Assembly (NCBI GenBank): GCA_902806435.1 | Contig: CADCWO010000121.1 | Span: forward strand, 1 to 55,971 | Direction of reading: 5' to 3' | Source: an uncultured Synechococcales cyanobacterium | Lineage (GTDB): Bacteria > Cyanobacteriota > Cyanobacteriia > Thermosynechococcales > Thermosynechococcaceae | Length of the DNA: 55,971 bases | Shown: one piece after another, positions 45,858 through 55,040 of the stretch | Layout: the number at the start of each line of letters is the position of its first letter | How positions within the stretch are numbered: position 1 is the first letter of the stretch | Notes under the pieces: generated by a model | Told to the model about the DNA's origin: nothing | The model's database searches: none | What the model saw: only the letters and a program-made list of their open reading frames with translations | Translations under genes and position numbers: made by a program

Positions 45858-46150
45858 TCAATGTGGATAATTGTACGTATCAAAACTTCTGCACTTGCTG
45901 CCCATCCAATAGACTAAATCCACCTCAAAGAGATTTTTTAGGCAGTGAGGTAAGGAAAGCCCATAAACTCACCAGTTTCAAATTCAAATTGTGCTTCCTT
46001 CATTTCGGCAGTCGCTTTTCCAGAGATGTAGTAGATAAATTCTTGATAGTGTAAGTGAAACTGAGCCGTCTCTTCTGGTTCTACCCGAACTAAATAAATA
46101 CCCAAATGGGTCATACCTGGGGCATATTACTCAAAAAGGGTATGCCCCAC
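45858..46150 (-). pseudogene. Decayed cupin-domain gene
   Basis: On the minus strand ATG 46112-46114 opens a 58-codon frame, MTHLGIYLVRVEPEETAQFH followed by LHYQEFIYYISGKATAEM, which is the first half of a small single cupin (metal-site pattern HxHYQEF; GKATAEM). After FMGFPYLTA it hits TAA (45938-45940), but the neighbouring frame carries on CLKNLFEVDLVYWMGSKCRS to a TGA at 45858-45860. A single frameshift near 45945-45950 thus splits the protein. Residues before ATG also look cupin-like. A hairpin of GGGGCATA/TATGCCCC (46119-46148) overlaps its 5' end. Confidence 0.62.
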
Positions 46151-46160
46151 GGTAAGTGGG

Positions 46161-47339
46161 TTGAGGCTAGGCACCTTACTAATTTCAGCCATGACTTCAA
46201 TGTCGCTAGGTTTCAGTAAGGCTTCGGATTTTGACTCTGTTGCATCAGAATATAGGTGGATGAATCAGCTCAGAATCAAAGTAGGGCAAATTATAACCAA
46301 CTTATGGGTGCGTAGGCGGCACCGATGTCCTGCTGGTGCGATCGCGGTTGTGTTATTGATGTTCCTGCTTGGGTATAGCTGGCTAGACCTGCAATCGCCC
46401 GCGCAATGTGGCAGGGAAGAGGGCATTCACCTCCAACCGCTAGATAGTCTAGCAGTCACGCAAGTTAATGTTCAATCCACTCAGGAGAAGCGCGAGGTGG
46501 AACTAAAGGAGCAGTTGCGAACTCATTTAGGCGAAATAGTGCGAGAGCGCGATCCTTACCTGAACACAGGCGGCCATTTTTATGTCCAGCAGTATATCCG
46601 CCAACAGTTAGGGCAATGGGGAAACGTCGACACCCACGAGTTCACTGTCCGTGGTAAAGTTCACCAAAATCTGGTGCTCAACCTACCGGCAGCTAGAAGT
46701 AATAAGCGACCCCTACTTTTGATTGGAGCGCATTACGACGCGGTGCCAGGCTCCCCTGGGGCAGATGATAACGCCACAGGGGTAGCAGTGCTGCTGGAAT
46801 TAGCGAGATCGCTGTTTCAGGAGCCAGCAAACTACCCTGTCCGCTTGGTTGCCTTTGATATGGAAGAGTACGGCTTGCTGGGTAGCACTGAGTATGCTGC
46901 TGCTCTGCGGCAACAACAGCAGCCTTTACGCTTGATGATCTCCTTAGAGATGCTGGGCTACCGGGACCAGCGCGTCGGTTCCCAACGCTATCCCGCAGGT
47001 TTAAAGCGCTTCTACCCCAACTGCGGCAATTTCATGGCGCTGATTGGTAATTGGCAGACCCTGCCGGATCTATTTCGTCTTAGTGATCGGCTGCGTAAAG
47101 TCGGGGTACCCAGTGAATGGTTACCCGCAGGCCAACGGGGAACATTGATACCGGCAACCCGATTAAGTGACCATGCTCCCTTCTGGGATCAAGGTTACCG
47201 GGCGATGATGGTGACGGATACCGCTTTTTTACGCAATCCCCACTATCACCAGCAGAGCGATCGTATTGACACCCTCGACTTAGATTTTCTCACGGCTGTC
47301 TGTCGTGGCTTAGCCGTTGGCATTCGTCACTTAGCTTGA
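46161..47339 (+). CDS. M28-family zinc metallopeptidase, membrane-anchored
   Basis: This peptidase has an N-terminal membrane helix (AGAIAVVLLMFLLGYSWL) and an M28 catalytic domain. Zinc ligands are visible: His in LLIGAHYDAVP, Asp in GSPGADDNATG, the catalytic Glu pair in AFDMEEYGLLG, and His near LRNPHYHQQSD. Such enzymes cleave short peptides or N-terminal residues, probably in the periplasm since the catalytic domain follows the single helix. The frame opens at a TTG (46161); ATG 46260 (MNQLRIKVG) gives a more usual short N-terminus of about 359 residues. Its 5' end overlaps the region of the decayed cupin on the other strand. Confidence 0.82.
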   Translation: MRLGTLLISAMTSMSLGFSKASDFDSVASEYRWMNQLRIKVGQIITNLWVRRRHRCPAGAIAVVLLMFLLGYSWLDLQSPAQCGREEGIHLQPLDSLAVTQVNVQSTQEKREVELKEQLRTHLGEIVRERDPYLNTGGHFYVQQYIRQQLGQWGNVDTHEFTVRGKVHQNLVLNLPAARSNKRPLLLIGAHYDAVPGSPGADDNATGVAVLLELARSLFQEPANYPVRLVAFDMEEYGLLGSTEYAAALRQQQQPLRLMISLEMLGYRDQRVGSQRYPAGLKRFYPNCGNFMALIGNWQTLPDLFRLSDRLRKVGVPSEWLPAGQRGTLIPATRLSDHAPFWDQGYRAMMVTDTAFLRNPHYHQQSDRIDTLDLDFLTAVCRGLAVGIRHLA

Positions 47340-47604
47340 ACAATATTTACCAATGCCTCAGTTGTTGGAGAAGATGTGGCTATAGTATTGCTACGCCCCA
47401 TCAAGACATTGTGGATGAGAGAGCCACCGTTGGGTAGAGGTGGATGACCAAGCATTTACTGTGTACTACCAAAATTGTAGAGAGCCGTGATGGCCGCTGT
47501 TGAGAATTAACCCCCACGACTTCTGAAGATTACTAGAGCGCCGCTAGGAAGAATGCTCTACCTTGGTTAAAAGATAAGGTAGAGAGATTTGCGATCAAAA
47601 GCCT
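47340..47604. other. Convergent intergenic region
   Basis: This 264-base stretch separates the peptidase from threonine synthase. No gene or clear terminator hairpin was recognised. Confidence 0.3.
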
Positions 47605-48693
47605 CTAGAACCCGATTAATTTAGCGATGGTATCAAAATTAGGCTTTATGCCCTGTCGGAACTGCTGGCCGGGTTGTTGAATCGCTATCTCTGGGTCCTT
47701 GAGGCCGTTCCCTGTTAGCACACAAACAACAGTTGCCCCTGTTGGTACTTGATCCTTCAACTTGAGCAGGCCAGCAACCGAGGCAGCGCTGGCGGGCTCA
47801 CAAAAAATACCTTCCTGAGAAGCAAGCATCCGGTAGGCAGCGAGAATTTCATCATCTGTTACCGCGTTAAATTCCCCTTGACTGGCATTTTGGACGGCGA
47901 TCGCCCGTTGCCAGTTAGCTGGCTTGCCAATCCGAATTGCCGTCGCTACCGTTTCGGGTTGCGGGAAAATCTGACCCGTGATCAGCGGAGATGCACCTGT
48001 GGCCTGGAAACCCATCATCCGGGGCAGGCGATCGCACTTGCCCTGCTGGTGATACTGGCAGAACCCCATCCAGTAGGCAGTAATATTACCAGCATTACCT
48101 ACAGGAATGCAGAGCCAGTCTGGGGCTTCTCCTAAGGCATCAACGACTTCAAAGGCGGCAGTTTTCTGGCCTTCTATCCGAAATGGGTTCAACGAGTTCA
48201 CCAAAGTCACAGGATAGTTGTCAGCCATCTGTTGGACAACTTCAAGGGCTTGATCAAAGTTGCCCTGGATTGCCAGCACCTCTGCCCCATATAGTAATGC
48301 CTGAGCCAACTTCCCCAAGGCAACATAGCCATCAGGAATTAGGACGAAGACACGCATCCCCCCTCGTCGCCCGTAAGCGGCGGCTGAGGCGGAAGTATTG
48401 CCAGTACTGGCGCAAATAACCGCTTTCGCTCCTGCTTGCTTGGCCTTAGAAATGGCGAGCGTCATGCCCCGGTCTTTAAAGCTACCCGTAGGGTTAAGGC
48501 CATCGTACTTGACGAAAACTTGGACCTGCCTGCCAATTTGGGCCGCGATAGAGGGCACAGCAATCAGCGGTGTATTACCTTCGTGTAAGGTGACAACCGT
48601 TGTCTGTTCTGTCACAGGTAAGTAGGGCCTGTAGGCTTCAATGACTCCAGGCCAGGCATGTTGCCCAAGTTTAGGCGGGAAACTCACAGTCAC
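47605..48693 (-). CDS. thrC: Threonine synthase
   Basis: This 362-residue PLP enzyme makes threonine from O-phosphohomoserine. The PLP lysine is Lys73 in GLNPTGSFKDRGMTLAIS, the phosphate loop is PVGNAGNITAYWMGF, and TVVTLHEGNTPLIAVP opens the domain. Its length is the short bacterial form, without the SAM-binding extension of the plant type. Start ATG 48693. It is not in an operon with hom or thrB. Confidence 0.95.
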   Translation of the reverse strand: MTVSFPPKLGQHAWPGVIEAYRPYLPVTEQTTVVTLHEGNTPLIAVPSIAAQIGRQVQVFVKYDGLNPTGSFKDRGMTLAISKAKQAGAKAVICASTGNTSASAAAYGRRGGMRVFVLIPDGYVALGKLAQALLYGAEVLAIQGNFDQALEVVQQMADNYPVTLVNSLNPFRIEGQKTAAFEVVDALGEAPDWLCIPVGNAGNITAYWMGFCQYHQQGKCDRLPRMMGFQATGASPLITGQIFPQPETVATAIRIGKPANWQRAIAVQNASQGEFNAVTDDEILAAYRMLASQEGIFCEPASAASVAGLLKLKDQVPTGATVVCVLTGNGLKDPEIAIQQPGQQFRQGIKPNFDTIAKLIGF

Positions 48694-48856
48694 AGTAGTT
48701 TAGTTCTATTTAGCAAGAATAACCTTTAGTTTAACCTGAGCAGTTTACTCAAGTTATACCAAGTAGTTAAAGCAGAAGGGATTTGCAGGAAGTCCCGCAG
48801 AGTAGACTGTTACGTTAGCATATGACGGTAGTCCACCAGCACAGTAGACAAGTCTT

Positions 48857-49372
48857 GTGGTAGAGCAAATGCCACCTTTAAGTAGCCAGCAGCCAGTAGG
48901 TTCAGGCATCACGCTGAGCTATGAGGGAACCTACATTTGCCCAGCCTGTCGCCACGGCCAAATTACAGCATTAACGTTGATGGATGCCTTTGCCTGTAAT
49001 TTTTGCCAACATATTTTTACTACTAATCTTCAAGAACAATCCATCCGCGTAGAAGACAGTTCCCAGCCCTTTGCCTGGCGTTGGACAGGACGAGCTTGGC
49101 GCCCTGTTCAACAAGATGACTTTGACCTTACCCTAGTGATTTGGTTGGTTGGGGTAGCTCTGGCTATCTTACCACCCGCTTTCATTTGGTTGTCGTACCA
49201 CACCTTTCCACCCCTACCAGATAGTCGTTTGTCTTGGTTCCCCACCTTTTGGACGGCTCTCACTTTTTTAGTTCACTTCACTTTGGTGTTGTGGCTGTTC
49301 GTAGAGCATTACCAGCTGCCTACTTATATAGCTCTAAAAGTTAAACTCAAAAGGTGGTTAGAGGGACGTTAG
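48857..49372 (+). CDS. Zinc-ribbon membrane protein, hypothetical
   Basis: This 171-residue protein has a CPACRHG...CNFCQH zinc-ribbon (two Cys pairs, residues about 33-53), then a WRWTGRAWRP segment and two membrane helices (VIWLVGVALAILPPAFIWLS; FWTALTFLVHFTLVLWLFV). It ends with a basic tail. A similar layout occurs in conserved cyanobacterial proteins of unknown function. The start GTG 48857 or the ATG 4 codons in (48869) are both possible. It ends 7 bases from the convergent histidine kinase. Confidence 0.65.
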   Translation: MVEQMPPLSSQQPVGSGITLSYEGTYICPACRHGQITALTLMDAFACNFCQHIFTTNLQEQSIRVEDSSQPFAWRWTGRAWRPVQQDDFDLTLVIWLVGVALAILPPAFIWLSYHTFPPLPDSRLSWFPTFWTALTFLVHFTLVLWLFVEHYQLPTYIALKVKLKRWLEGR

Positions 49373-49379
49373 AGTTGCT

Positions 49380-51224
49380 TTAACCTGCACAATCTTCCTC
49401 CAGTACTTGCTGGGGTAGTTGAATAGTGAAGATGGTTTTTCCCCTACCACTGGTAACTTGAATCGATCCCTGCAGTTGCTCAACCAACTTTTTAACCAGC
49501 GTTAGACCTAATCCAGTCCCTCCCTGTTTCCAGGGGTCGGCAGTCGGCACCCGGTAAAACTTTTCAAAAATTCGCGGTAATTCGGCTGGCGGTATTTCAG
49601 TTTCGTTACTCAGGATAAACGTCGTCACAGCTCTCGGAGAGCCAGGCCCGTGGGTCACCCTTAAGGCAATTTTGCCGCCGGCAGGGGTGTATTTGCAAGC
49701 ATTATTCATCAGTTCTGCTAAAATTCGCCCTAAGTTTTCGGGGCCTGAGATGATTGAGGTGGTGGGAGACTCGACTTCTAAAACCTGTTGACGCTCGGAG
49801 ATCCGCAACTGAAATGGTTCTAGGGTGGCAACTAACCAATCATCAAGGTGAATCAGCGCCAGCGAAATTGGATAGGCAGCAGCTTCCAGCCGTTGCAAAT
49901 CCAGCAGATTATTAATTAATTCTGTCTCACGGGCGCACTCCGCTTGTAAAATATTTAGATAATGCTGCCGTCGTGCGACATGGGTAGGCTGTCTTGAGTT
50001 TCTCTCCTGCTTAGAACCTGGTGAACCCAACATATCCAGTTTCAACATGTGAATGGCTAGCTTAATATTGGACATGGGTGTCCGCAACTCATGAGAAACC
50101 GTACTTAAGAAATCATCTTTGAGGCGGTTGAGCTTTTCTAATTCCTCGACTTGAGCTTGAGACGCTTGGTATAGCCGGGCTTGGCGAATCGCGATCGCAC
50201 ACTGGTTCGCCACTTGCTGTACCAAACGGATCTCTAAGGGCTTGAAGACATAATCCTGATGGTTAATTAACCATAGGTCTCCCAAAACTCCTTGATCATC
50301 TAAAATGGGGCAGGCTAGCGATGCTGTTTGCCCCCGTGCAGAGCTGGGGAGAATAGAACAAAATTGAAAGTACTGGCCTTGAAGTAGTTGGCGGTAAATT
50401 TCAGGGGAATCCGCCATCTGAGCGACTCGGCCCTGGGAAACTGATAGGGCAGTTGTGTATTCGTAACAAATAGTAGAGGTTCCCTGCTTCAGTTCATACA
50501 GAGCAGCATTACAACTATTCATACCCAGTACTAAGGCAAGTTCCTCGATCGCCGTTTGTAAAATTTGATTTTTATCCAGGCTGTCGCGCACCTTATCAGT
50601 GATCCGTTTCAGCATCGCCTCAAAGTCAAGCGCTTGTTGCAGTTGTATGGCCTGCTGGCGATAGCGGTCTTCACTTTCTCGTAGGGCCTGCTCTACTTGA
50701 TGACGCTGCTCTAGAGCTCGCTTGAAATCTGTTAAATTCCGGCGTAGCTCAAGTTGAGTCACTACTTGCCGAGCCAAAGCCTGTATTGCTTCAACTTGTG
50801 CTGGTTGCAGTTGCCGGGGCACTTGGTCGAGCACACATAATGTCCCGATCGCGTAGCCTTCAACTGTTACTAAGGGGGCCCCAGCATAAAACTGGATATT
50901 AGGAGCTGACGTGACAGAGGGATTATCAAAAAAACGATGGTCTTGCTGGATGTCCTCTACCACCAATACATCGGCCTGGAGGATGGCGTGAGCACAGATT
51001 GAGAGATCGCGGGGAGTTTCGCTAACGTCTAAACCAATTTTTGACTTGAACCATTGGCGGGTACTATCAACCAAGCTGATCATGGCAATGGGAGCGCCAC
51101 AAATCTGCGCCGCTAAATGACTAAGATCATCGAACGCTGCTTCGGATGGAGTATCAAGAATATCGTACTGGTGGAGGTTATCCAACCTGGCTACTTCATT
51201 GGGAGGGAGTGGTGGTTTCATCAT
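49380..51224 (-). CDS. GAF-domain sensor histidine kinase
   Basis: This 614-residue soluble kinase has an N-terminal GAF domain (GAPIAMISLVDSTRQWFKS to GYAIGTLCVLD, about residues 20-165), a coiled linker, a second GAF (about 205-360), a HisKA box FLSTVSHELRTPMSNIKLAI, and an ATPase domain with LMNNACKYTP, FILSNETEIP and GTGLGLTLVKKL. The HisKA region has an insert (GSKQERNSRQPTHVARRQHY). No chromophore Cys is obvious in either GAF, so I cannot call it a photoreceptor. No response regulator is next to it. The G1 box lacks the usual DTGxGI motif, so the ATPase may be atypical. Confidence 0.87.
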   Translation of the reverse strand: MMKPPLPPNEVARLDNLHQYDILDTPSEAAFDDLSHLAAQICGAPIAMISLVDSTRQWFKSKIGLDVSETPRDLSICAHAILQADVLVVEDIQQDHRFFDNPSVTSAPNIQFYAGAPLVTVEGYAIGTLCVLDQVPRQLQPAQVEAIQALARQVVTQLELRRNLTDFKRALEQRHQVEQALRESEDRYRQQAIQLQQALDFEAMLKRITDKVRDSLDKNQILQTAIEELALVLGMNSCNAALYELKQGTSTICYEYTTALSVSQGRVAQMADSPEIYRQLLQGQYFQFCSILPSSARGQTASLACPILDDQGVLGDLWLINHQDYVFKPLEIRLVQQVANQCAIAIRQARLYQASQAQVEELEKLNRLKDDFLSTVSHELRTPMSNIKLAIHMLKLDMLGSPGSKQERNSRQPTHVARRQHYLNILQAECARETELINNLLDLQRLEAAAYPISLALIHLDDWLVATLEPFQLRISERQQVLEVESPTTSIISGPENLGRILAELMNNACKYTPAGGKIALRVTHGPGSPRAVTTFILSNETEIPPAELPRIFEKFYRVPTADPWKQGGTGLGLTLVKKLVEQLQGSIQVTSGRGKTIFTIQLPQQVLEEDCAG

Positions 51225-51549
51225 TGCCGCTACTGAGGGGCATTACCTGAGTGATAGTGCCGGAAGCTGGGTAGCAGCAGTTAGCTAACTGAGTTCCAAG
51301 CTTGACCTGACTACTGGTTACGAGTATGCCCAAGATCTACTGAACCCCTACTTGAGCTGGTAAACCAACTTGGAGTATCCAGCCCGCTAGCTCTCCAGCT
51401 TTTCTAGCACTTGAGGAATTAAAGTTTTTAAGCGCCAGCGTCAGGAGGCTGCAATCGCTATCACTATGGAGATTCCTCATCGTAGCTCCGGTTAGGCAGC
51501 TAAAAATTTCGTTTATAATTAAGTTACAAAATGTAAACTTTTGTTAAAA
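51225..51549. other. Divergent intergenic region
   Basis: This stretch separates the kinase and the HEAT-repeat gene. No gene or recognised regulator site is present. The segment nearest the HEAT gene (TAAGTTACAAAATGTAAACT) is AT-rich and probably holds its promoter. Confidence 0.35.
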
Positions 51550-52230
51550 ATGACTAATTTTCAGGTAAAAGAAATTGCGGCCCAGCTAGAGAGTGAAAAC
51601 TCTCGCGATCGCATGTTGGCTTTGGCCGCCTTGCGAGAGGTGCCGGCAATCGAGGCAGTGCCTTTAATCAAAAAAGTTTTAGATGACGATAACCTGCAAG
51701 TTCGTTCCATGGCAGTGTTTGCTCTCGGTGTGAAACCAACGGAAGAGTGTTACCCCATCTTGGTACAACTGCTGGAAACTGAGCCAGATTACGGGATCCG
51801 AGCCGATGCCGCCGGCGCTTTAGGCTATCTGGAAGATGCCCGTGCCTTTGAAGCGTTGGTACGAGCGTTTTATGAGGACATAAACTGGTTAGTGCGCTTT
51901 AGTGCTGCTGTTGCTCTAGGCAATCTCAAGGACCAACGTGCTCATGAAGTGTTAATTAGCGCTTTAGAGAGTGAGGAAGTGGTTGTGCAACAGGCGGCAA
52001 TCGCGGCCTTGGGTGAGATCAAAGACTTGGAAGCGGTTGATGCGATTCTCCGGTTTGCTCAGTCTGAAGATTGGCTGGTGCGGCAACGCTTGGCGGAAGC
52101 ATTAGGTCATCTCCCTAGTCAAAAAAGTTTCTCAGCTCTCAAATACTTGCAAAAAGATAGCCACTCCCAGGTTGCAGCTGCCGCTACCATCTCTGTGCAA
52201 CGCCTGAATGGAAGTTTTGAGCAGGAATAA
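51550..52230 (+). CDS. HEAT-repeat protein (NblB/IaiH/CpcE-like)
   Basis: This 226-residue protein is built of about six HEAT repeats (ALREVPAIEAVPLIKKVLDD; VRSMAVFALGVKP; IRADAAGALGYLEDARAFEA; VRFSAAVALGNLKDQRAHEV), each ending in a conserved Ala-Leu-Gly turn. Cyanobacterial relatives include NblB, which helps degrade phycobilisomes in nitrogen starvation, IaiH, and the phycobilin lyase subunit CpcE. I cannot tell these apart by eye. The start is ATG 51550 rather than TTG 51541. It stands alone, 242 bases before the ammonium transporter. Confidence 0.75.
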   Translation: MTNFQVKEIAAQLESENSRDRMLALAALREVPAIEAVPLIKKVLDDDNLQVRSMAVFALGVKPTEECYPILVQLLETEPDYGIRADAAGALGYLEDARAFEALVRAFYEDINWLVRFSAAVALGNLKDQRAHEVLISALESEEVVVQQAAIAALGEIKDLEAVDAILRFAQSEDWLVRQRLAEALGHLPSQKSFSALKYLQKDSHSQVAAAATISVQRLNGSFEQE

Positions 52231-52390
52231 AAATACTTAGTTTTATACCTGAGACATTTGTATAAATCTTAATCTTTAGTACTATTACCAGCCTTCTATT
52301 GGCTAGGAAGATTTTATGTCCTCAAATTGGGGGTTGTAGCTCTGGTTTGCTCTCAAGCTGGGCTATTGGAAAAAGTTGATTCAGCGAAAT

Positions 52391-52404
52391 GTAATGCCTG
52401 ATAC
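52391..52404 (+). promoter_or_regulatory. Candidate NtcA site upstream of amt
   Basis: GTAATGCCTGATAC is a perfect GTA-N8-TAC, 69 bases before the amt start. I find no good TA-N3-T box at 22 to 24 bases, although TAACAT lies at 35 bases. amt genes are known NtcA targets in cyanobacteria, which supports it. Confidence 0.6.
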
Positions 52405-52472
52405 AGAATCACGCTACCTGCAATTGCTGCAATCAGACTTAACATTAAACCTCTGCTGAAGGACGTTAACGA

Positions 52473-53897
52473 ATGTTGAAGATGGTCTTGACGACCGGAG
52501 CAATTGCACTCTGGCTACTCAGCGGCCCCTTGATGGGCAATGCACTGGCCCAAGATGCACCCACCCCGGCGGAGGCGGCTGAGGCCGCCCAAGTGTCTGC
52601 GGACACAGGTTTTATGCTGATTTCTTCAGCCCTGGTGTTATTGATGACGCCGGGGCTTGCTTTCTTTTATGGCGGATTTGTGCGCTCACGCAATGTGCTC
52701 AACACAATGATGATGAGCTTTTTTGGAATGGCATTAGTTGGTGTGATCTGGATTCTTTGGGGCTATAGCCTTGCTTTCGCCCCTGGATTACCGTTTATCG
52801 GTGGGTTGCAGTGGCTATTCCTCAACAGCGTTGGATTAGAAACAACAGATTATCTGACAGGCTCAGAACCGGCTGAGGTTGTTTCCTACGCAGCGACGAT
52901 CCCCCACCAGGCGTACATGATCTACCAGGCGATGTTTGCGATTATCACCCCGGCCTTAATTTCGGGGGCGGTCGCAGAACGGATGAGCTTTCGCGCCTAT
53001 GCTTTATTTATGCTGCTGTGGTCAACCTTCATCTACTGCCCGCTAGCCCATATGGTTTGGGCCAAAGGTGGGTTGATGGGACTGTACGGTGGCTTTGGTG
53101 CTCTCGATTTTGCTGGTGGCACCGTTGTTCATATCAGCTCTGGGGTTGCTGCTCTTGTGGCAGCGATTGTCTTGGGCCCCCGGCGTACTTATCCTAACCA
53201 GACAGCTCCGCCACACAACGTCCCCTATATTTTGCTTGGCGCTGGCTTGCTGTGGTTTGGCTGGTTTGGCTTCAACGCTGGGAGCGCCTTAGCCGCTGGT
53301 TCCCTAGCTACTGTTGCCTTTGTTGCCACCAATACAGCGGCGGCTGGAGCAGCCTTAACCTGGATGATCTTAGAAACAGTACTGCGGGGTAAACCAACTG
53401 CTGTTGGAGCTGCTACGGGAGCAGTGGCTGGTCTGGTCGGAGTTACCCCAGCCGCAGGGTTTGTAACACCAATCGGTGCTTTATTAATTGGTAGTATTGT
53501 TGCCGTTTTTTGCTTTTTCGCAATTAGCTTAAAAGTTAAACTGGGAGTTGACGATGCTCTGGATACCTTTCCAGTGCACGGCGTCGGGGGAACGATAGGA
53601 GCGATCCTGACCGGCATTTTTGCGACAAAGGCAGTGAATGCAGCGGGTGGAGATGGCTTGTTATATGGCAACCCAGGCCAGCTCTTCCAACAGCTAGCAG
53701 CAATTGGCATTGCCTTTATCCTGTCTGGAATTGGTACCTTTATTATCCTCAAAATCCTAGATGCTACAGTGGGCCTGCGGGTTAAGCCAGAGATGGAGTT
53801 GGATGGCATGGATGTCAACGAACATGGGGAAGATGGCTACGGAGAAGAGTTTGGTTCTGTACGAGACCTTGCGGGTCCGACTGCCGAACTGAGATAG
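52473..53897 (+). CDS. amt: Ammonium transporter
   Basis: This 474-residue Amt/MEP channel has a leading signal-type segment (ALWLLSGPLMGNALA) and eleven helices. The pore twin histidines are in GGTVVHISSGVAAL and FPVHGVGGTIGAILTG, and GFVRSRNVLNTMMMSFFGMA and IPHQAYMIYQAMFAIITPAL match the family. It carries ammonium, recapturing NH3 leaked from cells. A Glu/Asp-rich C-terminal tail (GMDVNEHGEDGYGEE) would contact the PII protein. A GTA-N8-TAC site lies upstream and a hairpin follows. No glnB gene is in the window. Confidence 0.95.
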   Translation: MLKMVLTTGAIALWLLSGPLMGNALAQDAPTPAEAAEAAQVSADTGFMLISSALVLLMTPGLAFFYGGFVRSRNVLNTMMMSFFGMALVGVIWILWGYSLAFAPGLPFIGGLQWLFLNSVGLETTDYLTGSEPAEVVSYAATIPHQAYMIYQAMFAIITPALISGAVAERMSFRAYALFMLLWSTFIYCPLAHMVWAKGGLMGLYGGFGALDFAGGTVVHISSGVAALVAAIVLGPRRTYPNQTAPPHNVPYILLGAGLLWFGWFGFNAGSALAAGSLATVAFVATNTAAAGAALTWMILETVLRGKPTAVGAATGAVAGLVGVTPAAGFVTPIGALLIGSIVAVFCFFAISLKVKLGVDDALDTFPVHGVGGTIGAILTGIFATKAVNAAGGDGLLYGNPGQLFQQLAAIGIAFILSGIGTFIILKILDATVGLRVKPEMELDGMDVNEHGEDGYGEEFGSVRDLAGPTAELR

Positions 53898-53925
53898 ACA
53901 TCATCAATTACATCTTTAGGGGAGG

Positions 53926-53973
53926 GCCCACATTTCGCACTTAGATCTGAGTTAAAAAGTGCGAAACGTGGGC
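53926..53973. terminator. Hairpin between amt and the protease gene
   Basis: GCCCAC-A-TTTCGCACTT (53926-53942) pairs with AAGTGCGAAA-C-GTGGGC (53957-53973). The stem has one internal mismatch and a 14-base loop. It lies between the ends of two convergent genes and may serve both. The T-tract is weak on either side. Confidence 0.6.
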
Positions 53974-54051
53974 TAAACTCTTTGGTCCCTTAGGTACAAC
54001 TATTCACGTATTCTATTTCGGATAAGTTACTTCAATGGATTTTTCAATTAG

Positions 54052-54834
54052 CTAGTGGAGGGTGACATGTTTTTTCAGGAAATCACGGGCTGTCGAGGTA
54101 TCTAGCCGCAGGGTAACATTCATCGCCCGGCACACCGCGTCTCCTGTCACTGTGATAGAGGCTATAGTGTTGGTCCTACCGAGGAAGTTCGGCCCACCCG
54201 AATCACCGTAGCAGGTGCCAGCGTCCCCAGTTGCAGGATTTTGTGAAAGACGGAGCCAAGCGCTATTAAGTGCATCGAAAGTCGATACGGCGACCCTTCG
54301 AAAGTTATCGGCCCCGAATGTTGGCTGTCCACCACCAGTCTGTCGCTCTAGTGCACCATAACCAACGGCAATAAATTCCTGTCCCTTCAGCCCGTTTTTG
54401 TCAGCTAGTTTGTCAAACTGGCCAGCTTTGGGTAGTTTAGCAGGGGTAATCCCGTCAACTGGCTCAGTAAACGTAATCACCGCAATATCACCAGGGTCAG
54501 ATTGGCTACGATTAAAGCCTGGATTGGTGTGCATCCTCCCCACAATACGCTTAGAGTCTCCTCTGAGTTCGGAGTCGAAGGACACAAATACTTCGGAAAT
54601 ACCCCGCGACTCAACAGAGGCAGTACAGTGGGCTGCCGTCAAAAAGACAGTAGGAGAAATTAACGTTCCGGAACAGTATTGGCGTTCTTTTCCCTCAATA
54701 TTTACAAGCATTGCGCCGACGTTAGGATAGCCGGTACCATCTTTATCACCATAGGTAATTGCCTGGGTGGGTGCCGCCATGATCAAGGTAGCCACCAGTG
54801 CTGGTAGAAAAGGCAAGTTTTTAACTGGCAACAT
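54052..54834 (-). CDS. Secreted trypsin-like serine protease
   Basis: This 260-residue protease has a signal peptide (LPALVATLIMAAPTQA) and the chymotrypsin-fold triad His69 (TAAHC), Asp116 (DPGDIAVI) and Ser212 (GDSGGP). Four or more cysteines (YCSG, AAHC, TCYG and VCRA) could form disulfides. It would work in the periplasm or outside the cell. No PDZ domain follows, unlike DegP/HtrA. The P1 pocket cannot be predicted safely. It is probably a monocistronic gene, bounded by hairpins. Confidence 0.9.
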   Translation of the reverse strand: MLPVKNLPFLPALVATLIMAAPTQAITYGDKDGTGYPNVGAMLVNIEGKERQYCSGTLISPTVFLTAAHCTASVESRGISEVFVSFDSELRGDSKRIVGRMHTNPGFNRSQSDPGDIAVITFTEPVDGITPAKLPKAGQFDKLADKNGLKGQEFIAVGYGALERQTGGGQPTFGADNFRRVAVSTFDALNSAWLRLSQNPATGDAGTCYGDSGGPNFLGRTNTIASITVTGDAVCRAMNVTLRLDTSTARDFLKKHVTLH

Positions 54835-54892
54835 ATTTTTCCTGAACTGATTGGTGAAATTCTCTAAGCCAGAATCTAGGTACAGACAAAAA

Positions 54893-54931
54893 AGCTACAG
54901 AAGCAGGTGATGATCACCTGCTTCTGTAGCT
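54893..54931 (-). terminator. Perfect intrinsic terminator
   Basis: A 19-base-pair perfect hairpin (AGCTACAGAAGCAGGTGAT and its complement around one central base) is followed on the minus strand by TTTTTTGTCTG. It ends the transcript of the 89-residue protein about 110 bases upstream and insulates the protease. Confidence 0.85.
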
Positions 54932-55040
54932 AGAGTATTAAAGCTTAAATACGTTGATCGGTACTTTCGCCATCTTTTGCTGTTGTGGCTGTGAGGTCGT
55001 TGTAGCTGTACCTTGATTAAAAATTTTTTATAGGGCTTCT

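Noticed and set aside
49380-51224. GAF kinase as phytochrome or cyanobacteriochrome
   Set aside because: No chromophore-binding Cys or DXCF motif is visible in either GAF domain.
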